Shown: piece after piece, positions 12,557 through 24,745 of the stretch
Position numbering within the stretch: position 1 is the stretch's first letter
Layout of the letters: the number at the start of each line of letters is the position of its first letter
NCBI GenBank assembly: GCA_051294375.1
Contig: CM119267.1
Coordinates: forward strand, 8,953,709 to 9,017,708
Direction of reading: 5' to 3'
Length of the DNA: 64,000 bases
DNA from: Paraspadella gotoi
Lineage: Eukaryota; Chaetognatha
Notes under the pieces: model-generated
The model's database searches: none
Told to the model about the DNA's origin: nothing
The model's input: the letters and a program-made list of their open reading frames with translations, nothing else
Made by a program: the position numbers and the translations under genes

Positions 12557-13919
<1,363 letters not shown>

Positions 13920-13944
13920 NNNNNNNNNNNNNNNNNNNNNNNNN

Positions 13945-15440
13945 CTTCCTCCCAATTTTCTTTAGTCTTAATCGCGCTTCTTTCCTCCCTTTCCTCCCTT
14001 TTTATGCCTTTTTTCTCCTACATTTCCTCCAGAACAAAAAAAAGGACTTCGTTGGCTTTTTTCGCTCTCCGTTTTTTTTTTTTTTTTAAATTTGTTCTTT
14101 TTTTTTTTCTTCTTCCCATTTTACCCTAGCAATTTCTTTCACTGTTTTTAGTTTGTTTTTTTTTTCCCTCCTCTTCCGGTCAGATTACAGAGTCTGTTCG
14201 ACCCCACGTCTCCAATATCTTTTTTTTTTTTTCTTCTAATTCTGAATCTCTGATCCTTGGACATTCATCTTTCCTAATCTTCGCTCTACATTCTTTAACA
14301 TCTCCACATCTCCACCTCTCGTCCACCCCTCCCCTCTCAACACTCCAACGGACCCCTTTCCTGCGCGTGCGTCCGTCGAAATCCTTCGATGGGGCGAGCG
14401 CGTGATAAAACTCGGGCCAGACGGCACACCGCCCACTCTCAGCCTCTCCCCATCTCTCGGCCGGACCGTCCCATTCTTTTTTTTTTTTTTTTTTTTGTTT
14501 CAAGGCTGAGGGTGTTTCTCGGAACGTGCGGTCGAAAGTAGCGCGGATATAAGAGGCCGTGGTGAGGGAGTCGATCGACGGGGTGTTGCCGCGGATGATC
14601 GGACTGATGAGAATTGGTGATGACGACGACGATGTTTGTGAACGTGAGTCGCCGACGTGAGTGACGATGGCGAAGGAGGCTAAAATCACAAAGATGGCGG
14701 TCGATGGGAAATGGAGAATCGATTTTGTCTTTGGCAGAAACGATTCCATTCGGAAGGAAATCCATTCCATTTNNNNNNNNNNNNNNNNNNNNNNNNNNNN
14801 NNNNNNNNNNNNNNNNNNNNNNNNNNNNNNNNNNNNNNNNNNNNNNNNNNNNNNNNNNNNNNNNNNNNNNNNNNNNNNNNNNNNNNNNNNNNNNNNNNNN
14901 NNNNNNNNNNNNNNNNNNNNNNNNNNNNNNNNNNNNNNNNNNNNNNNNNNNNNNNNNNNNNNNNNNNNNNNNNNNNNNAAGAGTCTCTTCCACCAAATAA
15001 GTCTTTGTCGATGGCAGAAATCCCAAAAGGAAAGGTGCAACGTTTTACGTCAACTGGAAAAGGTTACGTCAGGCGACGCAGAAATCCCGCTTAATTTTCC
15101 ACCCGAAAATCGGGATCAAAATTTTGGCAATTGACTCGAATTCCTAATTATTATCGCTAACGGAAAGGGGAAAGCTTTGGATGATGTCATGTTAAGTATT
15201 TATTTATTCATTTTGACTATTTTGACATTTGAAAGAATTTCTGAATCATGGACAAGCGCGAGATTACTGTTTCGAGAACGAAAGGCTAAAGATTTTCCGA
15301 CTGTTTCGGATACTTGATGCGAGTTGTTAAAAAGCAGGGTAATTATTAGTTATTATAATTTTGACTTTTGACAGAAATTTTGAATCATAGACGAGAGCGA
15401 GAATACTGTTTCGAAAACGAAAGGCTAAAGATTTTCCGAA
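13945..15440. repeat. 1.4-kb duplication, right copy
   Basis: Same order as 12557-13919, with 206 N at 14773-14978 replacing the (GA)n array. It continues past the end of the left copy into the 139-bp tandem repeat. The two copies differ mainly by single-base indels. Confidence 0.85.
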
Positions 15441-15590
15441 TGTTTCGGATACTTGATGCGAGTTGTTAAAAAGCAGGGTAATTATTAGTTATTATAATTT
15501 TGACTTTTGACAGAAATTTTGAATCATGGACGAGAGCGAGAATACTGTTTCGTGAACGAAAGGCAAAAGGTTTCGTATGACGCAGGTCAC
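15215..15590. repeat. 139-bp tandem repeat, about three units
   Basis: Units begin near 15222, 15361 and 15500. Each carries TTTTGACTTTTGAC-like, ATTTTGAATCAT and ACGAAAGGCTAAAGATTTTC segments. The spacing between equivalent points is about 139 bases. A further, degraded unit is recognisable at about 15663-15750, after an (ATT)n insertion. Confidence 0.75.
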
Positions 15591-15606
15591 GAAGAATCAT
15601 GGAAAG

Positions 15607-15620
15607 TATTATTATTATTA

Positions 15621-15660
<40 letters not shown>
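15607..15660. repeat. (ATT)n microsatellite
   Basis: Short trinucleotide array inserted between the third and the degraded fourth unit of the 139-bp repeat. Confidence 0.85.
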
Positions 15661-15661
<1 letters not shown>

Positions 15662-15670
15662 ATCAGTACA

Positions 15671-16270
15671 ATTTTGACATTTGACGAAAGCCTTTGAATG
15701 AAACTCTTGATAATGGACGAATACTCTTTCGCGAACGTCAAGAAATAGAAATTGGGATGATAAGTGACGGAAATGATAACTATTAGCATTATTATCGTAA
15801 TAACGATATCTGGCAAACTCTCGTCAAGATGTAAAAGTTCAAATTTATATTTTCAATGAATCGACAGTTTGGATGTTCGTTATTCCAGTTTCCACGGATT
15901 CCAAATTCATTTCGATTTCATTTCTCATCCGATTTTATTCCATTTCAATTTCTGTTTCCTTTCTGTCGATTTTTGCTCCAGATTTTCTCCGCTGAAACGA
16001 TTGAATCTCGATCGAAAAATGTCAACGACCAATTTCTAAAAAAAAATTTTCATCAGCGAGAGAGAATGTGGCCGTCGCGCGCGATTCGTTCTCGTTTTTT
16101 GATATCGCGAAAAGCGATTGTTCTTTAAAGTGATAAAAGTTAGGTTGGTATCAATCAATAGGCTCTTCTCGTCACGCTTTTCAAAGTAAGAGGCTCAGTC
16201 GTTATTGAGAATGGAGGAGAGACAAAGGGAGAGAAAACAATTATTCTTTCAATTTTAAAGGATTAAAAAG
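15671..16270. other. Unique stretch without recognisable features
   Basis: AT-rich DNA with scattered short ORFs. I see no splice-bounded exon or RNA gene. Confidence 0.5.
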
Positions 16271-16560
16271 ATGGCAGTCGTCGTCTTCGTCGTCGTTTCA
16301 TCTTCTCAACGGCTCCCAACACGTTCGCCGATCCGATTAGAATCGCGAGAATGGAAACCGTTTCTCGTCATCGACGTCTTTACATCGGGAAAGCGTCCAT
16401 GACCCGCCCGCTCTCCAGCCACGCCCACCACGAACGCCGGCCCCCCTCCCCGCCATCTCCTTTCCGCTCTGACTCCGCCATCATCCCCTCTCTTCCGATT
16501 CCCCTGCGCCGTGAGCTCATCGTCGAAGACAAGGATGTTGATTTGCTTCTGTTTACATAA
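16271..16560 (+). CDS. Candidate small or terminal coding segment before a poly(A) signal
   Basis: Two overlapping ATG frames lie here. The first (ATG 16271) begins with a hydrophobic run (MAVVVFVVVSSSQRLP) that resembles a signal peptide and stops at TGA near 16402. The second (ATG 16351, TAA 16558-16560, 69 codons) has C-rich third positions and reads through a His/Pro/Ser-rich middle to RRELIVEDKDVDLLLFT. The second is the better candidate, because an AATAAA follows 183 bases after its stop with a (GA)n tract between. The frame is also open upstream of 16351, so it could be a last exon. The reverse strand is also open here, so this remains uncertain. No family is recognised. Confidence 0.35.
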
Positions 16561-16562
16561 AC

Positions 16563-16569
<7 letters not shown>

Positions 16570-16618
<49 letters not shown>
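16570..16618. repeat. (GA)n microsatellite
   Basis: Perfect GA array just after the stop of the preceding ORF; it would lie in its 3' UTR. Confidence 0.9.
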
Positions 16619-16620
<2 letters not shown>

Positions 16621-16742
16621 CGTTTTATTTTCTTTATCTTTTTTTTTTGTATGTTCTTTTTCTTTTAGTTTTCTATCTCGTTTCATTTTTTGTTTTGTTG
16701 TATGAAATTGGTACAACCAAAATGAAAATTATCCATTCATTT

Positions 16743-16748
16743 AATAAA
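16743..16748 (+). terminator. Poly(A) signal AATAAA
   Basis: Canonical AATAAA in AT-rich DNA, 183 bases after the TAA at 16558-16560. It is followed by a compositionally different segment, as expected at a transcript end. Chance occurrence in AT-rich DNA is possible. Confidence 0.35.
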
Positions 16749-17116
16749 TAAGCTTTCTCGCCCCTGACTGTGGACAGGCTTTGGTGGTTTAAGGCCTCCA
16801 TCACTCTTACAAGATAATAACATAACAGGTCCCAGCACAGTCTGTTGTTTTTTCCTTCATTTAGTTTTTTTTCTCTTTAAGTTTCTTTTTCTACTTTTTT
16901 ATTCCCTTCTCTCATTTTATTTTCTCTCTTTTTCTATTTTTCTTGGGTTTTTTTCTCTCTCTTCTTTTTTCCTCAGATATATACAGAATTTTCGTTGGTG
17001 GTTTTTCTTTTCAAGTCTTTAATCCATTTTATTCCAACCTCGGTTTTCACAAACTGCCAGCGACGATTCCCTTTTTTTTTTCATTCATCCGAGTTTTATT
17101 GAAATTTAAATCTCGC
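16749..17116. other. T-rich non-coding stretch
   Basis: It holds a short segment (16760-16850) with inverted ends GACTGTG/CACAGTC, then T/C-rich DNA. No gene is supported. Confidence 0.45.
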
Positions 17117-17280
17117 CGGCCGGTGCCGCTGCTGCCGCCGCCGCCGATGTCGCCAGACCCGCTGCCGGTTCTGCCGTCGGTCCCTCTGCCACTACTAACA
17201 CCACTTGAGCCGCATTCACAAACACCACCGCCGCCGCTGCCGCCACAGCCGCCGCCACAGCCGCCGCATTTGGTTCAGGG
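17117..17280. other. GC-rich CCG/GCC trinucleotide island, possibly coding
   Basis: A 160-base island of CCG/GCC-type codons in AT-rich surroundings. On the + strand it reads as Pro-rich. On the - strand one open frame reads as Gly/Cys/Ser-rich with spaced cysteines (TKCGGCGGGCGG) and another as Ala/Val-rich. The strand cannot be decided from composition alone. Confidence 0.3.
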
Positions 17281-17340
17281 TTTCTTCCTTCGGTTGGAAA
17301 AAAAAAAGAAAATGACTAATAAAAGGCGGAATGCTTCTTG

Positions 17341-17344
17341 GCTC

Positions 17345-17400
<56 letters not shown>

Positions 17401-17432
17401 CGATGACGATGAAGACGACGATAAAGAAGATT
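17341..17432 (+). repeat. (GAT/GAC)n array, poly-Asp if translated
   Basis: About 25 consecutive GAY codons ending in GAAGACGACG and a stop. In frame it gives an Asp run at the end of the Pro-rich frame described for 17117-17280. It is one of four poly-Asp-encoding arrays on this strand. Confidence 0.85.
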
Positions 17433-17687
17433 AAAATTTCTACATCGAATAGAAAACGTATTAATAATTCTCGTTCGAAACGTAGAAAAATATTATCAAA
17501 GCATAGTGTATACTACTAGATAAAAAAAAAAACATTTTTATAATCATTTATTCTCGAATTTTTCGAGCTGTAGCAATAAAAAGCATTTCCATTAAAAAAC
17601 ATTACCATTTCACTGAAGCAGGGGACGCATTTAAAAACGATTCTAAAGGCCCTTGTGATTTTAATGATCTCTCTATATCCAAGAGGA

Positions 17688-17730
<43 letters not shown>

Positions 17731-18229
17731 CTCATAAATATTTGAATCACGTTTTGATATAGCTTTTAAATATGATTATTTTCATCTCTTTTGTCGTTAT
17801 CAAACGAACAAGAAAACCGAAAAGAAAGAAAAGAATGAACTAAGAGAAGAAAGACGAAAAGAAAGAATTAAAAAAAAGAAAGAAATAAATGATCAGGAAA
17901 TGAATTAAAGAAAGTCGTGCAATAAAAAAAGGAGCCTTTGTTCGTGATTCTGTGAAAACTCTTTGAATCCGATTTTTAAAATACCTCGCTCGATGAGATA
18001 TTCTTTTTTTTATCTTTTCTTTCTTTTTCGAATTATTTCACGCCTGTACTTTTCCAATTTCGCGCCCGATGCTCTTTTATCTTTTCGACGAGTGATGTTT
18101 ATCGCCACCTGTGGAGATCGAAAGAGGTAGCGTCTCTTTTACGTCCGGTGGCCGCCAGAGAGGGCATCGCCTGGAAAAATGAGGCGTCTCCTGAGACGGT
18201 CGACGCGTCAAAACCGGATGGCGGCCAAA

Positions 18230-18275
<46 letters not shown>

Positions 18276-18471
18276 ATATCACTTCCAAAGTATCCCAACG
18301 ATTCTATCGTCGCCTCTCTACCATTTCGCCGAAACTTTGATGTCAGACGCCGTTCCAAAAAAAAAAATCGTTTGACCTTCAATTTTTAAATATTTGACAT
18401 TTCTACTCTCTCACTCTCTCTTTCTCTCCCTCTCCCTCCTTCATTCTACACTACCTTGTTTTTCTTTTTTT
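17433..18471. other. AT-rich non-coding stretch with two (CT)n tracts
   Basis: No gene is supported. (CT)n tracts lie at about 17697-17727 and 18233-18270, and an A/G-rich tract at 17810-17890. Confidence 0.5.
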
Positions 18472-18729
18472 NNNNNNNNNNNNNNNNNNNNNNNNNNNNN
18501 NNNNNNNNNNNNNNNNNNNNNNNNNNNNNNNNNNNNNNNNNNNNNNNNNNNNNNNNNNNNNNNNNNNNNNNNNNNNNNNNNNNNNNNNNNNNNNNNNNNN
18601 NNNNNNNNNNNNNNNNNNNNNNNNNNNNNNNNNNNNNNNNNNNNNNNNNNNNNNNNNNNNNNNNNNNNNNNNNNNNNNNNNNNNNNNNNNNNNNNNNNNN
18701 NNNNNNNNNNNNNNNNNNNNNNNNNNNNN
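18472..18729. other. 258-N assembly gap in a (CT)n array
   Basis: Run of N followed directly by (CT)n to 18762. The gap is probably an unresolved microsatellite. Confidence 0.85.
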
Positions 18730-18764
<35 letters not shown>

Positions 18765-18780
18765 TTAATATCCCATTTGA

Positions 18781-19015
18781 TACTTCGACCTAGGCGCCGA
18801 CGACGGCTTCGCCCGTTGGGTCCTCGGCTCCGTCTCATTAATCACCGGCGCCGGAAACGAATTCCTAGTTTTGGTCGGACGGGATTTGACTCGGAAATCT
18901 CCTCCCGACGCCGTAATTGCGGCGCTTGTCACGATTGTGCCTCCCGACGCCGTAATTGCGGCGCTTGTCACGATTGTGCCTCGCTTTGTGGAATTCCTCC
19001 TTTTCTGTGTTTTAG
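18781..19015 (+). CDS. Possible exon with two identical 13-residue repeats
   Basis: A frame opens right after TGA at 18778-18780 and stays open past 19015. Its first 30 codons use mostly C-ending codons (YFDLGADDGFARWVLGSVSL). It then carries two identical copies of a 39-base unit at 18901-18939 and 18940-18978, giving PPDAVIAALVTIV twice. No ATG opens the frame. A possible acceptor is CCTAG at about 18793, with a weak pyrimidine tract. The exact tandem copy could be a real repeat or an assembly artefact. No family is recognised. Confidence 0.3.
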
Positions 19016-19140
19016 ATTCACTTGACTTTTCTATTCTGCGCCTCCATTGTTCCATATTTTCTCCTTAAACATATTCTATTCCATCCGAGGGTTCTCTTAA
19101 TTTCCTACTCTCTGCGTGATGCAATTGATGCATATTTCCC

Positions 19141-19550
19141 GTCAACTTTGTCGCCGACTTCCTCGTCGTCATCGTCGTCGTCGTCGTCGTCTTCCTTGTC
19201 GTGAAAAGGTAACTCTGCTCAACGCTGACCTCTTTTACCCGCAATGAATCATCTTCTCGCGAGAGTTCGCCTCGAGTTCCTTCCCTTCTCCATCGCCGGG
19301 CGAAACCAACCGCGGCGCTTCCCGGCTTTTCCATCTTTCCATTTTACCTTTTTCCCTTTTTTCCCTTTCCATTTTCAATTTTACCTTTCTTCCTTTTCTT
19401 TTTTCCCTTATCCTTAGTCTTTCTAGCGAACTCTATATCTCCAAATCTGAGAATCTTGTTTTATATCCTCTAACCAACCATGCTTCATCTCAAAATTCTC
19501 TATCCTTCCCCTATCCTTTATCGATACACCCATCTCTTTTTCTTTTCCCC
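19141..19550 (+). repeat. Diverged repeat, copy 1 (matches 22231-22790)
   Basis: It shares with 22231-22790 a (CGT)n run, the motif GGTAACTCTGCTCAA followed by CGCTGAC, a GCAATGAA(T/G)CAT segment, and a T/C-rich tail with TATCTCCAAATCTGAGAATC and TATCGATACACCCATCTC. Order is kept but spacing differs, so this is an older duplication than the near-identical blocks elsewhere. Confidence 0.65.
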
Positions 19551-19575
19551 NNNNNNNNNNNNNNNNNNNNNNNNN

Positions 19576-20105
19576 AGAAGAGAGAGAGATGACCGAGCAG
19601 CTCAAAGTGCGAGTTCGGAGATCCTTGGAAACTGCCTAGATCGTTCCCGACACGTCATACGCGACGATAGTGACCATGGTAGGCTCGCGGAATCCTTTGG
19701 ATGTCAGAACGGGGAGCATCATCAAGGCTGGCCATCGAAGCGGCTGAGACTGGACGACGACGAACGAAGCGCCAGTCGCACGAAAACACAAATCGTTCTT
19801 ATCGGACCTTCACTGTCCTCTGAGAGAAGTAAGGAGCAGTATGGAGCTAACTACTCCGCACACTCATTTTCACTCCTCTCTGCGATTCCCTACAAATCTT
19901 TCTCAATTAATCCTTCAATCATTCTAGAACATTCATAAGCAATTACGCGGCAAGGAATCTGAGTTGTTGAGTGACGTCCCGTACTGTTAGGTCTACGGTC
20001 CAATCTCATCAGCTCGTGTGCCGCGTCGCGCGGTGGAATTGTGAAAACATCGTTAAAAAAGTTGGCCACGTATCTTTCTCGTGAGCAAAAGACACACGAC
20101 TCCAT
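19576..20105 (+). other. Coding-like but broken stretch
   Basis: After a 25-N gap an ATG (19589) opens MTEQLKVRVRRSLETA and then meets TAG. Past the stop the same frame reads coding-like (VPDTSYATIVTMVGSRNPLD) and stops again. Another frame is open through about 19938. Composition differs from the flanking microsatellites. It may be a decayed gene or transposon piece; no family could be recognised. Confidence 0.2.
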
Positions 20106-20459
20106 CTATCCATGAAAACATCTATACTACTAATTATCTCTCCTCTCTCTCGCCACACTCCCTCCTCCCTGTCTTATCTACGTTCTTTGTCTGGACAATA
20201 CTCACTCTTCTCCTTTTTTTTCTTAGAAAGGTCGCGCCTGATGAGTGCAGAGGGAATGGGATTGCACTGTCTCGCTCCCAATCGCTCAGGTCAAAATATA
20301 CTCTCGGCTCGGGTCTGGTTCATGCTGCGAGAAAAATCTCTCCGGCTGCGGAAGTGACAGAAAAATGTCAAGAATCATCGATACCTTTAATATCCGGCAA
20401 TTACCGAGACGAAGAGAAAAGAGCGAGAAGAGAGGGAGATGAGAGAGAGAGGAGAGAGA

Positions 20460-20905
20460 GAGAGAGAGAGAGAGGGATAAACGAGAGATAGAGTAAAAAA
20501 CAGAGATGCAGACCCCCATGATTAATTATCAAAACACGCTACAATTAAAGGCACGAGTGCCTTAGAAACCGACTGCGCACGTTCAACAAGGCCGGCGACG
20601 TCAGGAGATGAAACCGGTAAGCCGAGCCGAGCACAAAGACGTGACGCACGATAAACTGAGAGCACGGACCGACGCAAAAATTAGATATTCACCACAGGCA
20701 ATGCAACGTACTCGTTCAGAGCGAAGAGAAAACGAAACGTTGGTGGGGTGTCGCGAGGCGGAAACAGAGGCGTAAGAGGTCGCAGGCGGGGGCGGGGAAG
20801 CGGTACTTGAAGAGAGGATACGGGTGGTGACATATACGATATCCAAGACAGGGGGCTACCGGTTTTTACATATGCAATTTAAAACTTATCCAGGTTTATG
20901 CACAG
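20460..20905 (-). repeat. Dispersed repeat, inverted match to 60165-60475
   Basis: The reverse complement matches 60165-60475 in order: CTGGATAAGTTTTAAA, TTGCATATGTAAA, a CTCTTCAAGT segment, a CCCCGCCCC segment, GTTGAACGTG, GCAGTCGGTT, and GATTAATCATGGGG at the far end. Identity is clearly below that of the block duplications, with many substitutions, so this is an old dispersed copy. No conserved ORF is shared by the two copies. Confidence 0.7.
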
Positions 20906-22010
20906 AAAATCCGCGGGTCGGGCTGAGGCAATTAAATTTTTTAGTTCTCATATTATTCTTAGACTGATCGTCTATGGTTCGTCTTCTTCTCCAGTAAAGC
21001 CGCCTTCGTTAGTAGAGCTGAGATAAGAGGGTGTCTTTTCATCTCGTCTGCTCTTCTCTCAGATCTCTCATCACTGTCTGCTCTGGGGACACTTTCTCTC
21101 TCTCTCTGATCCTCTCACATCTCTCTTCGTGCTCTGCATAGCAAAAAATTTTCTTCATCCTAAACTTATCCAAACATTTTTCGCACAGCATCAGCACACA
21201 CAACCGTATCGCCCTCGACAATCTTCTCCTGGCTTATATTCTTAGCGTAGAAGTCAAATTCTCTTAAGCGATCTTATTATCTTCCTGCTCAGATCTCTCT
21301 TCTCCGATCTTTCGGGCCATCGTCTCCTTTATTTCCGTCCATATTCTCGCACGCGGATTTTTTCTCCCTTCCCCGAGTCGAATTTTTGAAATATTAAAGG
21401 ACAAAAAAAGGAAGAAAAACAAATTGCATTTTAATGATTGAAACTTGCGCGTGTCATCGTCCTGCTTCTTGTTCATTTGCTGTCTATCGTCTCAGTGACG
21501 ATTGTATGAAAGACGCAAAAAAAAAATGGGGGAAAACGAGAGCAGGCTTTTCCGGGTAAGGAGAAAATAATTAAAGACACATAGACAGCACACGAGTAAA
21601 AGAAAGAAAGTGTAAATGAAAAGCTGATAGAGAATAGAAGAGAAAGAAAGAAAAGAAAGTTAGAAACGAGAAAAAAGAAAGAAAATTTTGAGACAGTCCG
21701 ACAGTTATATTCAAATAAAATAAAAATCCGGCCCTCCATTAGAGGTATCCTTTTTCATCTTTTGCTGTCTCCCAGATTTTTCAATTTTCGCGGCAGAAAT
21801 TCGAGGTTTCAACCGTGGTTTCTTATTCTTTACTTCTTACTGGATTAGCTATTCGTTCTTCATTGTTCTTCTATCAGTTCTTATTTTAAATTATTATTTT
21901 TTCGTCCTCTCGACTCCTTTAGTTTTATTGAAAAGAGAGAAGAACGCAAAAAAGCACACATGAATTTCGTGGTCCCGAGGTTTCGTTCGGGTTCATCGTG
22001 CTTTTTAATG
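20906..22010. other. Unique stretch, no gene seen
   Basis: Mixed-composition DNA with T/C-rich parts at 21050-21120 and A/G-rich parts at 21500-21700. Short ORFs on both strands are biased and unsupported. Confidence 0.5.
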
Positions 22011-22011
22011 C

Positions 22012-22230
22012 TGCGGGCGGGTACTGGGGGCGTCCTCATTGGCGCGTGAATGGCAATTGACTCGTCATATTCTAACGGCTGCGGCGCTAATTGCTGGCGA
22101 CCTCCCTCATGAGTCCAGTAGGCGACCGAGTATCCTGATACAACTTGTTGATTGCGTCGGTCGCGGCGACTTCCCTCCGCCCGTCGAGGTACCGGACGAA
22201 AAGCGGAAGCGGTCGGTCATGCGCGAATAA
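22012..22230 (+). CDS. Possible coding segment of unknown function
   Basis: A frame opens after TAA at 22006-22008 and runs to TAA at 22228. Its residues look protein-like (HILTAAALIAGDLPHESSRR, then IQLVDCVGRGDFPPPVEVPD) and end in a basic stretch. There is no ATG near the start and no clear acceptor, so it may be a chance frame in GC-rich DNA. Confidence 0.25.
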   Translation, partial: CGRVLGASSLAREWQLTRHILTAAALIAGDLPHESSRRPSILIQLVDCVGRGDFPPPVEVPDEKRKRSVMRE

Positions 22231-22790
22231 GATTAAGTCGTCGTCGTCGTCTTCCCTCTGTCGTGAAAGGTAACTCTGCTCAAAGCGCTGACGAGCTTCT
22301 TTTTGTTAGAGCCCTCCGACTAGCAGTCGAGGTTTTCGCAATGAAGCATGCCTGGATCGCGTCCCGCGGAGAGTAGCTCGCCTCTGGAGAGGGTTCTGCT
22401 CTGCCCTCTCCCTCATGCAGTTGCGCCGCGACGAGCGGGAAACTAGCGCAAGGACGGAGGTGGCCGGCGGGCCGGGGCTTTCCCCTGGCCGAGCCACACC
22501 GAGAGTGATCTGGCTTTCCATCACAGATTTAGCGGTCCGATATTTACGCGAAAACCCGAGCAGTGTAAGTCGTCCATCGATTGTTTTTTTATTTCCTTTT
22601 CAAGTTTCCGGCTGGGCGCAGCCATGATTTCGAGCCCAGTGTGCCAATTTCGTCATTTAAAAAACCGTTTCTTCCTTTCCTTTTTTCCCTTATCCTTAGT
22701 CTTTCTTGCGAACTTCTATATCTCCAAATCTGAGAATCTTTATCGATACACCCATCTCTCTTTTTCTTTCCCCTACTATCCTTCCCTCTC
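22231..22790 (+). repeat. Diverged repeat, copy 2 (matches 19141-19550)
   Basis: Second copy of the repeat described at 19141. Here the middle is expanded by GC-rich sequence (22300-22570) that includes the candidate exon at 22415-22564. Confidence 0.65.
22415..22564 (+). CDS. Candidate start exon with a good donor
   Basis: An ATG at 22415 opens 50 codons that end in phase 0 at a near-perfect donor (AGT|GTAAGT, GT at 22565-22566). The product begins basic (MQLRRDERETSARTEV), continues Gly/Pro-rich, then reads VIWLSITDLAVRYLRENPSS, which looks like an ordinary folded segment. It sits inside the copy-2 repeat but is missing from copy 1 at 19141, so it could be a gene piece or part of an insertion. 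No family is recognised. Confidence 0.35.
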
Positions 22791-23368
22791 TCTCCTCTCT
22801 CTGCATCCATTCATTCTCCCCCCTCTTCCAGTCAATCCACCCACCCTACTTCTCATCCCCTACTCAATCCCCTTACTCCATCCGTCCTCCTCCACCCTTT
22901 CCCTCATCCATCTTCCCCCTCTCTCCCACTCCTCTCCACCATCTCCTCTCCGGCATGCTAATCCACCATCCCTCACCCGCGTATAGCGGCGCCAGTCGGC
23001 GATGAGGGCCGGAGCTCCCACCCTCCCACCATCTCTCTCTCTGCATCAATTCACCCTCCCACCATCGGCATCTTCATCATCTCTCCGAATTTTCTTCCCT
23101 GGGCTCCGATTTTCCTGACGTCGCGTCTTTATTTTGCTTCCGGGAGACTTTTCCTCTCTTTCGCCCATTTCTCCCCCCTTTTCCTTTTTTTTCCTCTCTT
23201 TCGCCCATTTCTCCCCCTTTTCCTTTTTTTAACGCTCCCATTGGCTTTTTTTCCTTTTTTTCGAGAATTTTTTTAGCTTTTATACTTTTATGTAGTAGTA
23301 GATTCTTTAATCTTCATGACCTCAATACTTTAACTTTTATTAAAATAAAATTATAAACCAAAAAAGGG

Positions 23369-23423
<55 letters not shown>

Positions 23424-23717
23424 TCCTCTGACTTTTTTTTTCTCCCCTAATTCCCCATATCCTTCGAAAAGCTTCCTCGATTTTTTTTTTCTCTCTTTCT
23501 CTTCTCTTATTCAGCTTTCTCTCTCCTTCCTCTTCCTCCTCCTCTTCCTCCTCCGCCTCCTCTTCCTCATCTTTGGGCAATCTTCGCCTAGGGGATCACT
23601 GTTCTGGTATTAACTGGGATTCACTCGGGATATTTGCTTTAATCTCCTGTGGAGATGATACTGCCCCGACTTCATTGCTCTCGCCTGCCTCCGATCTCCC
23701 TCATTCTGTCTCACTGC

Positions 23718-23770
<53 letters not shown>

Positions 23771-23929
23771 TCTCTCTCTCTCTCTCTCTCGTCTCCCCAT
23801 ATTCTTTCCGTTTCTCTCTTTTCAAATTTATACGATTTACTAAGAAATCTTGATGTAGTTTGAGTTGAAGCTCATCTCTCATAATCAAGTTCGATTAATC
23901 GAAAAATAAAAAGAAATTTGGTTTCAAAG
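22791..23929. other. Pyrimidine-rich non-coding stretch
   Basis: It contains a 40-bp direct repeat (23151-23190 and 23191-23230), (CT)n at 23371-23420, and (CT)n at about 23725-23810. A frame near 23573-23725 looks less biased (LGDHCSGINWDSLG) but has no start or splice support. Confidence 0.5.
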
Positions 23930-24332
23930 AGAGAGAGAGAGGAGAAGAGAAGAGTGGAGAGAGAGAGGAGGAGAGAGAGAGAGAGAGAGAGAGAAGAGAG
24001 GAGAGAGACGTACGCGGGGTCGGGGCCGGAGAGAGGTAAGTTCCTCCCTGGAATCGTTGGTAAGGCTTTCTCGAGGGATTTTCTCCACTGATCCCGGTTT
24101 ATAGCCTCACTCGCCTTTTTGCCTCAGACGACGATAACGAAGACGACGATGACGACGATGACGAAAAGAGCAATGATGATTGCCATAAAAAACGGAATCA
24201 TACTATGCATTTTTTATTGTATTCTGAGAAATCGCTTCTCACTATTGGGTCTCGCTTCATAAGTAAATTCTATGGTTGGGAACGATTGGGCATTGCCGTC
24301 AAAATATCGATGAAAAACACGAGAAAGAGAGA
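23930..24332. repeat. Duplicated segment, left copy, ending at a 25-N gap
   Basis: It carries (GA)n, GACGTACGCGGGGTC, a donor-like GAG|GTAAGT, then a D-rich exon-like part. The same order repeats at 24358-24745 on the other side of the 25-N gap (24333-24357), with single-base indels. Confidence 0.85.
24128..24330 (+). CDS. Candidate exon with an acidic Asp run
   Basis: A good acceptor (GCCTTTTTGCCTCAG, ending 24127) opens a frame that starts with an Asp/Glu run (DDNEDDDDDDDEKSNDDC). It continues HKKRNHTMHFLLYSEKSLL and then a hydrophobic/basic stretch up to the gap. In the right copy (24498 onward) two lost bases bring a stop soon after the acidic run (CHKNESY). So only the acidic part is certain, and one of the two copies carries errors. 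An acidic tail of a nuclear protein is possible but not shown. Confidence 0.35.
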
Positions 24333-24357
24333 NNNNNNNNNNNNNNNNNNNNNNNNN

Positions 24358-24694
24358 AGAGAGAGAGAGAGAGAGAGACGTACGCGGGGTCAGGCCGGGG
24401 AGAGAGGGTAAGTTCCTCCCTCGGAATCGTTGGTAAGGCTTTCTCGAGGGATTTTCTCCACTGATCCCGGTTTTAGCCTCACTTCGCCTTTTGCCTCAGA
24501 CGACGATAACGAAGACGACGATGACGACGATGACGAAAAGAGCAATGATGATTGCCATAAAAACGAATCATACTAATGCATTTTTATTGTATTCTGAGAA
24601 ATCGCTTCTCACTTATTGGGTCTCGCTTCATAAGTAAATTTCTTATGGTTGGGAAACGATTGGCATTGCCCGTCAAAATATCCGATGAAAAACA

Positions 24695-24743
<49 letters not shown>

Positions 24744-24745
24744 TC
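24358..24745. repeat. Duplicated segment, right copy
   Basis: Matches 23930-24332 and continues to a (GA)n array at about 24704-24739. It probably represents the same locus read from the other side of the gap. Confidence 0.85.

Noticed and set aside
16756-16850. Possible tRNA-like or inverted-end element (GACTGTG...CACAGTC)
   Set aside because: The inverted ends are only 7 bases and no A or B box fits; not enough for a call.
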